A stretch of 64,000 nucleotides of DNA from NCBI GenBank assembly GCA_963680875.1, contig OY804579.1:30861804-30925803 (forward strand), written 5' to 3'. The stretch's first letter is position 1, and the number at the start of each line of letters is the position of its first letter. The DNA is from Bathymodiolus brooksi (lineage: Eukaryota > Mollusca > Bivalvia > Mytilida > Modiolidae). The notes below the pieces were generated by a model. It saw nothing but the letters and a program-made list of their open reading frames with translations. It was not told where the DNA came from and made no database searches. Shown piece after piece: positions 13,131 through 29,600 of this stretch. A program made the translations under genes and the position numbers.

Positions 13131-16100
13131 ACTATCACGGCTATGACAACAATAGATGTGATAAAGTACTGATTGAAACTACCAACTATCACGGCTATGA
13201 CAACTGTAGATGTGATAAAGTAGTGATTGTAACTACCAACTATCACGGCTATGACAACTATTGATGTGATAAAGAAGTGATTGTAACTACCAACTATCAT
13301 GGCTATGATAACTATTGATGTGATAAAGTACTGATTGTAACTACCAACTATCACGGCTATGATAACTTTAAATGCGATAAAGTACTGATTGTAACAACCA
13401 ACTATCACGGGTATGACAACTAAAGATGTGATAAAGTACTGATTGTAACTACCAACTATCATGCACGGCTATGACATCTATTGATGTGATAAAGTACTGA
13501 TTGTAACTACCAACTATCACGGCTATGATAACTATAAATGTGATAAAGTACTGATTGTAACAACCAACTATCACGGGTATGACAACTAAAGACGTGATAA
13601 AGTACTGATTGTAACTACCAACTATCAAGGCTACAACTATAGATGTGATAAAGTAGTGATTGTAACTACCAACTATCACGGCTATTACAACTATATATGT
13701 GATAAAGAAGTGATTGTAACTACCAACTATCACGGCTACAACTATAGATGTGATAAAGTAGTGATTGTAACTACCAACTATCACGGCTATGACAACTATA
13801 GATATGAAAAAGAAATGATTGTAACTACCAACTATCGCAGCTATGACAACTATAGATGTGATAAAGAAGTGATTGTAACTACCAACTATCACGGCTATGA
13901 CAACTATAGATGTGATAAAATACTGATTGTAACTACCAACTATCACGGCTATGACAACTATTGATGTGATAAAGTACTGATTGTAACTACCAACTATCAG
14001 GGCTATGATAAAAATAAATGTGATAAAGTACTGATTGTAACTACCAACTATCATGCACGGATATGACATCTACTGATGTGATAAAGTACTGATTGTAACT
14101 ACCAACTATCACGGCTATGATAACTATAAATGAGATAAAGTACTGATTGTAACAACCAACTATCACGGGTATGACAACTATATATGTGATAAAGAACTGA
14201 TTGTAACTACCACCTATCACGGCTACAACTATAGATGTGATAAAGTAGTGATTGTAACTACCAACTATCACGGCTATGACAACTATCGATGTGATAAAGA
14301 ACTGATTGTAACTACCAACTATCACGGCTACAACTATAGATGTGATAAAGTAGTGATTGTAACTACCAACTATCACGGCTCTGACAACTATAGATGTGAT
14401 AAAGTACTGATTGTAACTACCAACTATCACGGCTACGACAACTATAGATGTGATAAAGTACAGATTGTAACTACCAACTATCACGGCTATGACAACAATA
14501 GATGTGATAAAGTACTGATTGAAACTACCAACTATCACGGCTATGACAACTGTAGATGTGATAAAGTAGTGATTGTAACTACCAACTATCACGGCTATGA
14601 CAACAATAGATGTGATAAAGTAGTGATTGTATCTACCAACTTTCACGGCTATGACAACTATAAATATGATAATGTACTGATTGTAACTACCAACTATCAC
14701 GGCTACGACAACTGTAGATATAATAAATAACTGATTGTAGCTACCAACTATCACGGCTATGACAATTATAGATGTGATAAAGTACTGATTGTAACTACCA
14801 ACTATCACGGCTATGAAAAATCTAAATGTGATAAAGTACTGATTGTAACTAACAACTATCACGGCTACGACAACTGTATATGTGATAAAGCACTGATTGT
14901 AACTACCAACTATCACGGCTACGACAACCATTGATGTGATAAAGTACTGATTGTAACTACCAACTATCACGCTACGACAACTATTGATGTGATAAAGTAC
15001 TGATTGTAACTACTAACTATCACGGCTACGACAACTATTGATGTGATAAAGTACTGATTGTAACTACCAACTATCACGGCTATGACATCTATATATGTGA
15101 TAAAGTACTTATTATAACTACAAACTATCACGACTATGACAACTATAAATGTGAAAAAATAGTGATTGTAACTACCAACGGTCACGGCTATGACAACTAT
15201 AGATGTGAAAAAGTACTGATTGTAACTACCAACTATCACGGCTATGACATCTATTGATGTGATAAAGTACTGATTGTAACTACCAACTATCACGGCTATG
15301 ATAACTATAAATGTGATAAAGTTCTGATTGTAACTACCAACTATTACGGCTATGACAACTATAGATGTGATAAAGTACTGATTGTAACTACCAACTATCA
15401 CGGCAATGACAACTATAGATGTGATAAAGTAGTGATTGTAACTACCAACTATCACGGCTACAACTATAGATGTGATAAAGTAGTGATTGTAACTACCAAC
15501 TATCACGGCTATGACAACTGTAGATGTGATAAAGAAGTGATTTTAACTAACAACTATCACGGCTACAACTATAGATGTGATAAAGTAGTGATTGTACCTA
15601 CCAACTATCACGGCTATGACAACTATAGATGTGATAAAGTACTGATTGCAACTACCAACTATCACGGCTATGACAACAATAGATGTGATAAAGTACTGAT
15701 TGCAACTACCAACTATCACGGCTATGACAACTATAGATGTGATAAAGTAGTGATTGTAACTACCAACTATCACGGCTATGACAACTATAGATGTGATAAA
15801 GTACTGATTGTAACTACCAACTATCACGGCTACGACAACTGTAGATGTGATAAAGTACAGATTGTAACTACCAACTATCACGGCTATGACAACAATAGAT
15901 GTGATAAAGTACTGATTGAAACTACCAACTATCACGGCTATGACAACTGTAGATGTGATAAAGTAGTGATTGTAACTACCAACTATCACGGCTATGACAA
16001 CAATAGATGTGATAAAGTAGTGATTGTATCTACCAACTTTCACGGCTATGACAACTATAAATATGATAATGTACTGATTGTAACTACCAACTATCACGGC

Positions 16101-19100
16101 TACGACAACTGTAGATATAATAAATAACTGATTGTAGCTACCAACTATCACAGCTATGACAATTATAGATGTGATAAAGTACTGATTGTAACTACCAACT
16201 ATCACGGCTATGAAAAATCTAAATGTGATAAAGTACTGATTGTAACTAACAACTATCACGGCTACGACAACTGTATATGTGATAAAGCACTGATTGTAAC
16301 TACCAACTATCACGGCTACGACAACCATTGATGTGATAAAGTACTGATTGTAACTACCAACTATCACGCTACGACAACTATTGATGTGATAAAGTACTGA
16401 TTGTAACTACTAACTATCACGGCTACGACAACTATTGATGTGATAAAGTACTGATTGTAACTACCAACTATCACGGTTATGACATCTATATATGTGATAA
16501 AGTACTTATTATAACTACAAACTATCACGACTATGACAACTATAAATGTGAAAAAATAGTGATTGTAACTACCAACGGTCACGGCTATGACAACTATAGA
16601 TGTGAAAAAGTACTGATTGTAACTACCAACTATCACGGCTATGATATCTATTGATGTGATAAAGTACTGATTGTAACTACCAACTATCACGGCTATGATA
16701 ACTATTAATATGATAAAGTTCTGATTGTAACTACCAACTATCACGGCTATGACAACTATAGATGTGATAAAGTACTGATTGTAACTACCAACTATCACGG
16801 CTACAACTATAGATGTGATAAAGTAGTGATTGTAACTACCAACTATCACGGCAATGACAACTATAGATGTGATAAAGTAGTGATTGTAACTACCAACTAT
16901 CACGGCTACAACTATAGATGTGATAAAGTAGTGATTGTAACTACCAACTATCACGGCTATGACAACTGTAGATGTGATAAAGAAGTGAGTTTAACTACCA
17001 ACTATCACGGCTACAACTATAGATGTGATAAAGTAGTGATTGTACCTACCAACTATCACGGCTATGACAACTATAGATGTGATAAAGTACTGATTGCAAC
17101 TACCAACTATCACGGCTATGACAACAATAGATGTGATAAAGTACTGATTGAAACTACCAACTATCACGGCTATGACAATTGTAGATGTGATAAAGTAGTG
17201 ATTGTAACTACCAACTATCACGGCTATGACAACTATAGATGTGATAAAGTAGTGATTGTATCTACCAACTTCCACGGCTATGACAACTATAAATGTGATA
17301 ATGTACTGATTATAACTACCAACTATCACGGCTACGACAACTGTAGATGTGATAAAATACTGATTGTAACTACCAACTATCAGGGCTATCACAATTATAG
17401 ATGTGATAAAGTACTGATTGTAACTACCAACTATCACGGCTATGAAAAATCTAGATGTGATAAAGTACTGATTGTAACTACCAACTATCACGGCTACGAC
17501 AACTGTAGATGTGATAAAGTACTGATTGTAACTACCAACTATCACGGCTACGACAACCATTGATGTGATAAAGTACTGATTGTAACTACAAACTATCACG
17601 GCTATGACATCTCTATATGTGATAAAGTACTTATTATGACTACCAACTATCACGGCTATGACAACTATCAATGTGAAAAAATAGTGATTGTAACTACTAA
17701 CTGTCACGGCTATGACAACTATAGATGTGATAAAGCACTGATTGTAACTACCAACTATCATGGTTACTACTATAGATGTGATAAAGTAGTGATTGTAACT
17801 ACGAACTATCACGGCTATGACAACTATAGATGTAATAAAGTACTGATTGTAACTACCAACTATCACGGCTAAAACTATAGATGTGATAAAGTACTGATTG
17901 TAACTACCAACTATCACGGCTACGACAACAATAGATGTGATAAAGTACTGATTGTAACTACCAACTTTGACTGCTATAACAACTATAGATGTGATCAAGT
18001 ACTGATTGTAACTACCAATTATCACGGCTATGACAACTACAGATGTGATAAAGTAGTGATCGTAACTACCAATTATCACGGCTATGACAACTGTAGATGT
18101 GATAAAGTAGTGATTGTAACTACCAACTATCAAGGCTATGACAACTGTAGATGTGATAAAGTAGTAATTGTAACTACCAGCTATCACGGCTATGACAACA
18201 ATAGATGTGATAAAGTACTGATTGTAACTACCAACTATCACGGCTATGACAACTGTAGATGTGATAAAGTAGTAATTGTAACTACCAACTATCACGGCTA
18301 CTACAATAGATGTGATAAAGTAGTGATTGTAGCTACCAACTCTCACGCTATGACAACTATAGATGTGATAAAGTACTGATTGAAACTACCAACTATCACG
18401 TCTATGGCAACTGTAGATGTGATAAAGTACTGATTGTAACTACCAATTATCACGGCTATGACAACTGTAAATGTGATAAAATAGTGATTGTAACTAACAA
18501 CTATCACGGCTATGACAACAATAGATGTGATAAAGAAGTGATTGTAACTACCAACTATCACGGCTACTACTATATATGTGATAAAGTAGTGATTGTAACT
18601 AACAACTTTCACGACTATGACAACTATAGATGTGATAAAGTACTGATTGTATCTACCAACTATCACGGCTATAATAACCATAGATGTGATAAAGTAGTGA
18701 TTGTAACTACCAACTGTCACGGCTATGACAACTATAAATGTGATAAAGTAGTGATTGTAACTACCAACTATCACGCTACGACAACCTTAGATGTGATAAA
18801 ATACTGATTGTAACTACCAACTATCACGGCTATGACAATTATAGATGTGATAAAGTACTGATTGTAACTACCAACTATCACGGCTATGACAACTATACAT
18901 GTGATAAAGTACTGATTGTAACTACCAACTATCACGGCTATGACAACAATAGATGTGATAAAATAGTGATTGTAACTACCAACTGTCACGGCTATGACAA
19001 CTATAGATGTGATAAAGTACTGATTGTAGCTACCAACTATCACGGCTACGACAACTATAGATGTGAAAAATTACTAATTGTAACTACCAACTATCACAGC

Positions 19101-20756
19101 TACGACAACTATTGATGTGATAAAGTTCTGATTGTACTTACCAACTATCACGGCTATGACAACTGTAGATGTGATTATGTACTGATTGTAACTACCAACT
19201 ATCACTGTTATGACAATTATAGATGTGATAAAGTACTGATTGTAACTACCAACTATAACGGCTATGACAACTATAGATGTGATAAAGTACTGGTTGTAAC
19301 TACCAACTATCACGGCTATGACATCTATATATGTGATAAAGTACTTATTATAACTACCAACTATCACGAATATGACAACTATTGATGTGATAAAGTACTT
19401 ATTGTAACTACCAACTATCACGGCTACTACTATAGATGTGATAAAGTAGTGATTGTAACTACGAACTATCACGGCTATGATAACTAAAGATGTGATAAAG
19501 TAGTGATTGTAACTACCAACTATCACGGCTATGACAACTATAGATGTGATAAAGTACTGATTGTAACTACCAACTATCACGGCTACTACTATAGATGTGA
19601 TAAAGTAGTGATTGTTAACTACGAACTATCACGGTTATGATAACTAAAGATGTGATAAAGTAGTGATTGTAACTACCAACTATCACGGCTATGACAACTA
19701 TAGATGTGATAAATTACTGATTGTAACTACCAACTATCACGGCTATGAGAACTATAGATGTGATAAAGTACTGATTGTAACTACCACCTATCACGGCTAT
19801 GACAACTATAGATGTGATAAAGTACTGCTTGTAACTACCAACTATCACGGCTACGACAACTATAGATGTCATCAAGTACTGATTGTAACTACCAACTTTC
19901 ACGGCTATGACAACTATAAATGTGATAAAGTACTGATTGTAACTACCAACTATCACGGCTATGACAACTTTAGATGTGATAAAGTGGTGATTGTAGCTAC
20001 CAACTGTCACGGCTTTGACAACAATATATGTGATGAAGCAGTGATTGTAACTACCAACTGTCACGGCTAGGACAACCATAGATGTGATAAAGAACTGATT
20101 GTAACTACCAACTATCACGGCTATGACAACTATAGGTGTGATAAAGTACTGAGTGTAACTACCAACTATCACGGCTATGACAACTATAGATGTGATAAAA
20201 TAGTGATTGTAACTACCAACTATCACGCTATGACAACTATAGATGTGATAAAGTACTGGTTGTAACTACAAACTATCACGGCTATGACATCTATAGATGT
20301 GATAAAGTACTTATTATAACTACCAACTATCACGGCTATGACAACTATAAATGTGAAAAAATAGTGATTGTAACTACCAACTGTCACGGTTATGACAACT
20401 ATTGAAGTGATCAAGTACTGATTGTAACTACCAACTATCACGGGTATGACAACTATAGATGTGATCAAGTACTGATTATAGCTACCAACTATCACGGGTA
20501 TGACAACTATAGATGTGATAAAATAGTGATTGTAACTACCAACTATCACGGCTATGACAACAATATATGTGATGAAGCAGTGATTGTAACTACCAACTGT
20601 CACGGCTATGACAAACATAGATGTGATAAAGAACTGATTTTAACTACCAACTATCACGGCTATGACAACTATAGGTGTGATAAAGTACTGAGTGTAACTA
20701 CCAACTATCACGGCTATGACAACTATAGATGTGATAAAATAGTGATTGTATCTACC
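13130..20756. repeat. Zone B 7.6-kb higher-order repeat, copy 1
   Basis: First copy of a unit that restarts at 20,757 (13,131 aligns with 20,758, offset 7,627). Its start is the AACAATAGATG monomer followed by GATTGAAACTACC. It contains two CATGCACGG monomers near 13,460 and 14,052, an internal older duplication at about 14,400-17,150, a GGCTAAAACTATAG monomer at about 17,868, CACGCTATG and CACGCTACG 53-bp monomers at about 18,347 and 18,774, and a block with GTTAACTACGAAC at about 19,615. The TGTCACGGCTAGGAC stop-bearing monomer lies at about 20,060. Confidence 0.88.
14400..17150. repeat. Older 1.40-1.45-kb duplication nested in the zone B unit
   Basis: Monomer order at about 14,400-15,800 recurs at about 15,800-17,150. 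The offset is 1,397 bp (14,730 aligns with 16,127 at a TATAATAAATAACTG variant) and then 1,448 bp after one extra 51-bp monomer in the second half. The halves differ at more sites than the 7.6-kb copies do, for example GATTTTAACTAAC versus GAGTTTAACTACC and GATTGCAAC versus GATTGAAAC, so this duplication predates the 7.6-kb one. Both halves belong to the family of block A1 in zone A. Confidence 0.75.
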
Positions 20757-22389
20757 AACTATCACGGCTATGACAACAATAGATGTGATAAAGTACTGAT
20801 TGAAACTACCAACTATCACGGCTATGACAACTGTAGATGTGATAAAGTAGTGATTGTAACTACCAACTATCACGGCTATGACAACTATTGATGTGATAAA
20901 GAAGTGATTGTAACTACCAACTATCATGGCTATGATAACTATTGATGTGATAAAGTACTGATTGTAACTACCAACTATCACGGCTATGATAACTTTAAAT
21001 GCGATAAAGTACTGATTGTAACAACCAACTATCACGGGTATGACAACTAAAGATGTGATAAAGTACTGATTGTAACTACCAACTATCATGCACGGCTATG
21101 ACATCTATTGATGTGATAAAGTACTGATTGTAACTACCAACTATCACGGCTATGATAACTATAAATGTGATAAAGTACTGATTGTAACAACCAACTATCA
21201 CGGGTATGACAACTAAAGACGTGATAAAGTACTGATTGTAACTACCAACTATCAAGGCTACAACTATAGATGTGATAAAGTAGTGATTGTAACTACCAAC
21301 TATCACGGCTATTACAACTATATATGTGATAAAGAAGTGATTGTAACTACCAACTATCACGGCTACAACTATAGATGTGATAAAGTAGTGATTGTAACTA
21401 CCAACTATCACGGCTATGACAACTATAGATATGAAAAAGAAATGATTGTAACTACCAACTATCGCAGCTATGACAACTATAGATGTGATAAAGAAGTGAT
21501 TGTAACTACCAACTATCACGGCTATGACAACTATAGATGTGATAAAATACTGATTGTAACTACCAACTATCACGGCTATGACAACTATTGATGTGATAAA
21601 GTACTGATTGTAACTACCAACTATCAGGGCTATGATAAAAATAAATGTGATAAAGTACTGATTGTAACTACCAACTATCATGCACGGATATGACATCTAC
21701 TGATGTGATAAAGTACTGATTGTAACTACCAACTATCACGGCTATGATAACTATAAATGAGATAAAGTACTGATTGTAACAACCAACTATCACGGGTATG
21801 ACAACTATATATGTGATAAAGAACTGATTGTAACTACCAACTATCACGGCTACAACTATAGATGTGATAAAGTAGTGATTGTAACTACCAACTATCACGG
21901 CTATGACAACTATCGATGTGATAAAGAACTGATTGTAACTACCAACTATCACGGCTACAACTATAGATGTGATAAAGTAGTGATTGTAACTACCTACTAT
22001 CACGGCTATGACAACTATAGATGTGATAAAGTACTGATTGTAACTACCAACTATCACGGCTACGACAACTATAGATGTGATAAAGTACAGATTGTAACTA
22101 CCAACTATCACGGCTATGACAACAATAGATGTGATAAAGTACTGATTGAAACTACCAACTATCACGGCTATGACAACTGTAGATGTGATAAAGTAGTGAT
22201 TGTAACTACCAACTATCACGGCTATGACAACAATAGATGTGATAAAGTAGTGATTGTATCTACCAACTTTCACGGCTATGACAACTATAAATATGATAAT
22301 GTACTGATTGTAACTACCAACTATCACGGCTACGACAACTGTAGATATAATAAATAACTGATTGTAGCTACCAACTATCACGGCTATGA

Positions 22390-25300
22390 CAATTATAGAT
22401 GTGATAAAGTACTGATTGTAACTACCAACTATCACGGCTATGAAAAATCTAAATGTGATAAAGTACTGATTGTAACTAACAACTATCACGGCTACGACAA
22501 CTGTATATGTGATAAAGCACTGATTGTAACTACCAACTATCACGGCTACGACAACCATTGATGTGATAAAGTACTGATTGTAACTACCAACTATCACGCT
22601 ACGACAACTATTGATGTGATAAAGTACTGATTGTAACTACTAACTATCACGGCTACGACAACTATTGATGTGATAAAGTACTGATTGTAACTACCAACTA
22701 TCACGGCTATGACATCTATATATGTGATAAAGTACTTATTATAACTACAAACTATCACGACTATGACAACTATAAATGTGAAAAAATAGTGATTGTAACT
22801 ACCAACGGTCACGGCTATGACAACTATAGATGTGAAAAAGTACTGATTGTAACTACCAACTATCACGGCTATGACATCTATTGATGTGATAAAGTACTGA
22901 TTGTAACTACCAACTATCACGGCTATGATAACTATAAATGTGATAAAGTTCTGATTGTAACTACCAACTATCACGGCTATGACAACTATGGATGTGATAA
23001 AGTACTGATTGTAACTACCAACTATCACGGCAATGACAACTATAGATGTGATAAAGTAGTGATTGTAACTACCAACTATCACGGCTACAACTATAGATGT
23101 GATAAAGTAGTGATTGTAACTACCAACTATCACGGCTATGACAACTGTAGATGTGATAAAGAAGTGATTTTAACTAACAACTATCACGGCTACAACTATA
23201 GATGTGATAAAGTAGTGATTGTACCTACCAACTATCACGGCTATGACAACTATAGATGTGATAAAGTACTGATTGCAACTACCAACTATCACGGCTATGA
23301 CAACAATAGATGTGATAAAGTACTGATTGCAACTACCAACTATCACGGCTATGACAACTATAGATGTGATAAAGTAGTGATTGTAACTACCAACTATCAC
23401 GGCTATGACAACTATAGATGTGATAAAGTACTGATTGTAACTACCAACTATCACGGCTACGACAACTGTAGATGTGATAAAGTACAGATTGTAACTACCA
23501 ACTATCACGGCTATGACAACAATAGATGTGATAAAGTACTGATTGAAACTACCAACTATCACGGCTATGACAACTGTAGATGTGATAAAGTAGTGATTGT
23601 AACTACCAACTATCACGGCTATGACAACAATAGATGTGATAAAGTAGTGATTGTATCTACCAACTTTCACGGCTATGACAACTATAAATATGATAATGTA
23701 CTGATTGTAACTACCAACTATCACGGCTACGACAACTGTAGATATAATAAATAACTGATTGTAGCTACCAACTATCACAGCTATGACAATTATAGATGTG
23801 ATAAAGTACTGATTGTAACTACCAACTATCACGGCTATGAAAAATCTAAATGTGATAAAGTACTGATTGTAACTAACAACTATCACGGCTACGACAACTG
23901 TATATGTGATAAAGCACTGATTGTAACTACCAACTATCACGGCTACGACAACCATTGATGTGATAAAGTACTGATTGTAACTACCAACTATCACGCTACG
24001 ACAACTATTGATGTGATAAAGTACTGATTGTAACTACTAACTATCACGGCTACGACAACTATTGATGTGATAAAGTACTGATTGTAACTACCAACTATCA
24101 CGGTTATGACATCTATATATGTGATAAAGTACTTATTATAACTACAAACTATCACGACTATGACAACTATAAATGTGAAAAAATAGTGATTGTAACTACC
24201 AACGGTCACGGCTATGACAACTATAGATGTGAAAAAGTACTGATTGTAACTACCAACTATCACGGCTATGATATCTATTGATGTGATAAAGTACTGATTG
24301 TAACTACCAACTATCACGGCTATGATAACTATTAATATGATAAAGTTCTGATTGTAACTACCAACTATCACGGCTATGACAACTATAGATGTGATAAAGT
24401 ACTGATTGTAACTACCAACTATCACGGCTACAACTATAGATGTGATAAAGTAGTGATTGTAACTACCAACTATCACGGCAATGACAACTATAGATGTGAT
24501 AAAGTAGTGATTGTAACTACCAACTATCACGGCTACAACTATAGATGTGATAAAGTAGTGATTGTAACTACCAACTATCACGGCTATGACAACTGTAGAT
24601 GTGATAAAGAAGTGAGTTTAACTACCAACTATCACGGCTACAACTATAGATGTGATAAAGTAGTGATTGTACCTACCAACTATCACGGCTATGACAACTA
24701 TAGATGTGATAAAGTACTGATTGCAACTACCAACTATCACGGCTATGACAACAATAGATGTGATAAAGTACTGATTGAAACTACCAACTATCACGGCTAT
24801 GACAATTGTAGATGTGATAAAGTAGTGATTGTAACTACCAACTATCACGGCTATGACAACTATAGATGTGATAAAGTAGTGATTGTATCTACCAACTTCC
24901 ACGGCTATGACAACTATAAATGTGATAATGTACTGATTATAACTACCAACTATCACGGCTACGACAACTGTAGATGTGATAAAATACTGATTGTAACTAC
25001 CAACTATCAGGGCTATCACAATTATAGATGTGATAAAGTACTGATTGTAACTACCAACTATCACGGCTATGAAAAATCTAGATGTGATAAAGTACTGATT
25101 GTAACTACCAACTATCACGGCTACGACAACTGTAGATGTGATAAAGTACTGATTGTAACTACCAACTATCACGGCTACGACAACCATTGATGTGATAAAG
25201 TACTGATTGTAACTACAAACTATCACGGCTATGACATCTCTATATGTGATAAAGTACTTATTATGACTACCAACTATCACGGCTATGACAACTATCAATG

Positions 25301-26624
25301 TGAAAAAATAGTGATTGTAACTACTAACTGTCACGGCTATGACAACTATAGATGTGATAAAGCACTGATTGTAACTACCAACTATCACGGTTACTACTAT
25401 AGATGTGATAAAGTAGTGATTGTAACTACGAACTATCACGGCTATGACAACTATAGATGTAATAAAGTACTGATTGTAACTACCAACTATCACGGCTAAA
25501 ACTATAGATGTGATAAAGTACTGATTGTAACTACCAACTATCACGGCTACGACAACAATAGATGTGATAAAGTACTGATTGTAACTACCAACTTTGACTG
25601 CTATAACAACTATAGATGTGATCAAGTACTGATTGAAACTACCAACTATCACGACTATGGCAACTGTAGATGTGATAAAGTAGTGATTGTAACTACCAAA
25701 TATCACGGCTATGACAACTACAGATGTGATAAAGTAGTGATCGTAACTACCAATTATCACGGCTATGACAACTGTAGATGTGATAAAGTAGTGATTGTAA
25801 CTACCAACTATCAAGGCTATGACAACTGTAGATGTGATAAAGTAGTAATTGTAACTACCAGCTATCACGGCTATGACAACAATAGATGTGATAAAGTACT
25901 GATTGTAACTACCAACTATCACGGCTATGACAACTGTAGATGTGATAAAGTAGTAATTGTAACTACCAACTATCACGGCTACTACAATAGATGTGATAAA
26001 GTAGTGATTGTAGCTACCAACTCTCACGCTATGACAACTATAGATGTGATAAAGTACTGATTGAAACTACCAACTATCACGTCTATGGCAACTGTAGATG
26101 TGATAAAGTACTGATTGTAACTACCAATTATCACGGCTATGACAACTGTAAATGTGATAAAATAGTGATTGTAACTAACAACTATCACGGCTATGACAAC
26201 AATAGATGTGATAAAGAAGTGATTGTAACTACCAACTATCACGGCTACTACTATATATGTGATAAAGTAGTGATTGTAACTAACAACTTTCACGACTATG
26301 ACAACTATAGATGTGATAAAGTACTGATTGTATCTACCAACTATCACGGCTATAATAACCATAGATGTGATAAAGTAGTGATTGTAACTACCAACTGTCA
26401 CGGCTATGACAACTATAAATGTGATAAAGTAGTGATTGTAACTACCAACTATCACGCTACGACAACCTTAGATGTGATAAAATACTGATTGTAACTACCA
26501 ACTATCACGGCTATGACAATTATAGATGTGATAAAGTACTGATTGTAACTACCAACTATCACGGCTATGACAACTATACATGTGATAAAGTACTGATTGT
26601 AACTACCAACTATCACGGCTATGA
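22390..26624. repeat. 4,235-bp tandem duplication, copy 1
   Basis: 22,594 aligns with 26,829 and 26,024 with 30,259, both at 4,235 bp. The unit spans about 79 monomers. Across every open frame I compared on both strands the two copies translate identically, so I see almost no divergence: the most recent large event in this half of the window. Junctions fall within matching ATCACGGCTATGACAA sequence, as expected for unequal exchange between monomers. Confidence 0.9.
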
Positions 26625-29600
26625 CAATTATAGATGTGATAAAGTACTGATTGTAACTACCAACTATCACGGCTATGAAAAATCTAAATGTGATAAAGTA
26701 CTGATTGTAACTAACAACTATCACGGCTACGACAACTGTATATGTGATAAAGCACTGATTGTAACTACCAACTATCACGGCTACGACAACCATTGATGTG
26801 ATAAAGTACTGATTGTAACTACCAACTATCACGCTACGACAACTATTGATGTGATAAAGTACTGATTGTAACTACTAACTATCACGGCTACGACAACTAT
26901 TGATGTGATAAAGTACTGATTGTAACTACCAACTATCACGGCTATGACATCTATATATGTGATAAAGTACTTATTATAACTACAAACTATCACGACTATG
27001 ACAACTATAAATGTGAAAAAATAGTGATTGTAACTACCAACGGTCACGGCTATGACAACTATAGATGTGAAAAAGTACTGATTGTAACTACCAACTATCA
27101 CGGCTATGACATCTATTGATGTGATAAAGTACTGATTGTAACTACCAACTATCACGGCTATGATAACTATAAATGTGATAAAGTTCTGATTGTAACTACC
27201 AACTATCACGGCTATGACAACTATGGATGTGATAAAGTACTGATTGTAACTACCAACTATCACGGCAATGACAACTATAGATGTGATAAAGTAGTGATTG
27301 TAACTACCAACTATCACGGCTACAACTATAGATGTGATAAAGTAGTGATTGTAACTACCAACTATCACGGCTATGACAACTGTAGATGTGATAAAGAAGT
27401 GATTTTAACTAACAACTATCACGGCTACAACTATAGATGTGATAAAGTAGTGATTGTACCTACCAACTATCACGGCTATGACAACTATAGATGTGATAAA
27501 GTACTGATTGCAACTACCAACTATCACGGCTATGACAACAATAGATGTGATAAAGTACTGATTGCAACTACCAACTATCACGGCTATGACAACTATAGAT
27601 GTGATAAAGTAGTGATTGTAACTACCAACTATCACGGCTATGACAACTATAGATGTGATAAAGTACTGATTGTAACTACCAACTATCACGGCTACGACAA
27701 CTGTAGATGTGATAAAGTACAGATTGTAACTACCAACTATCACGGCTATGACAACAATAGATGTGATAAAGTACTGATTGAAACTACCAACTATCACGGC
27801 TATGACAACTGTAGATGTGATAAAGTAGTGATTGTAACTACCAACTATCACGGCTATGACAACAATAGATGTGATAAAGTAGTGATTGTATCTACCAACT
27901 TTCACGGCTATGACAACTATAAATATGATAATGTACTGATTGTAACTACCAACTATCACGGCTACGACAACTGTAGATATAATAAATAACTGATTGTAGC
28001 TACCAACTATCACAGCTATGACAATTATAGATGTGATAAAGTACTGATTGTAACTACCAACTATCACGGCTATGAAAAATCTAAATGTGATAAAGTACTG
28101 ATTGTAACTAACAACTATCACGGCTACGACAACTGTATATGTGATAAAGCACTGATTGTAACTACCAACTATCACGGCTACGACAACCATTGATGTGATA
28201 AAGTACTGATTGTAACTACCAACTATCACGCTACGACAACTATTGATGTGATAAAGTACTGATTGTAACTACTAACTATCACGGCTACGACAACTATTGA
28301 TGTGATAAAGTACTGATTGTAACTACCAACTATCACGGTTATGACATCTATATATGTGATAAAGTACTTATTATAACTACAAACTATCACGACTATGACA
28401 ACTATAAATGTGAAAAAATAGTGATTGTAACTACCAACGGTCACGGCTATGACAACTATAGATGTGAAAAAGTACTGATTGTAACTACCAACTATCACGG
28501 CTATGATATCTATTGATGTGATAAAGTACTGATTGTAACTACCAACTATCACGGCTATGATAACTATTAATATGATAAAGTTCTGATTGTAACTACCAAC
28601 TATCACGGCTATGACAACTATAGATGTGATAAAGTACTGATTGTAACTACCAACTATCACGGCTACAACTATAGATGTGATAAAGTAGTGATTGTAACTA
28701 CCAACTATCACGGCAATGACAACTATAGATGTGATAAAGTAGTGATTGTAACTACCAACTATCACGGCTACAACTATAGATGTGATAAAGTAGTGATTGT
28801 AACTACCAACTATCACGGCTATGACAACTGTAGATGTGATAAAGAAGTGAGTTTAACTACCAACTATCACGGCTACAACTATAGATGTGATAAAGTAGTG
28901 ATTGTACCTACCAACTATCACGGCTATGACAACTATAGATGTGATAAAGTACTGATTGCAACTACCAACTATCACGGCTATGACAACAATAGATGTGATA
29001 AAGTACTGATTGAAACTACCAACTATCACGGCTATGACAATTGTAGATGTGATAAAGTAGTGATTGTAACTACCAACTATCACGGCTATGACAACTATAG
29101 ATGTGATAAAGTAGTGATTGTATCTACCAACTTCCACGGCTATGACAACTATAAATGTGATAATGTACTGATTATAACTACCAACTATCACGGCTACGAC
29201 AACTGTAGATGTGATAAAATACTGATTGTAACTACCAACTATCAGGGCTATCACAATTATAGATGTGATAAAGTACTGATTGTAACTACCAACTATCACG
29301 GCTATGAAAAATCTAGATGTGATAAAGTACTGATTGTAACTACCAACTATCACGGCTACGACAACTGTAGATGTGATAAAGTACTGATTGTAACTACCAA
29401 CTATCACGGCTACGACAACCATTGATGTGATAAAGTACTGATTGTAACTACAAACTATCACGGCTATGACATCTCTATATGTGATAAAGTACTTATTATG
29501 ACTACCAACTATCACGGCTATGACAACTATCAATGTGAAAAAATAGTGATTGTAACTACTAACTGTCACGGCTATGACAACTATAGATGTGATAAAGCAC

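Larger units (their letters stand above)
3064..21700. repeat. 58-bp variant monomers with a 4-bp insertion (CATGCACGG)
   Basis: Fourteen monomers read TATCATGCACGG (one CATGCCCGG) where the consensus has TATCACGG, a net gain of 4 bp. They lie near 3,090, 3,736, 4,220, 4,866, 8,190, 9,751, 10,933, 11,579, 12,171, 12,708, 13,462, 14,054, 21,089 and 21,681. All are followed by GACATCTA instead of GACAACTA, so they derive from one founder monomer. I saw none after 21.7 kb. Each shifts the open frames and ends the minus-strand frame with HDSW followed by a stop. Confidence 0.88.
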
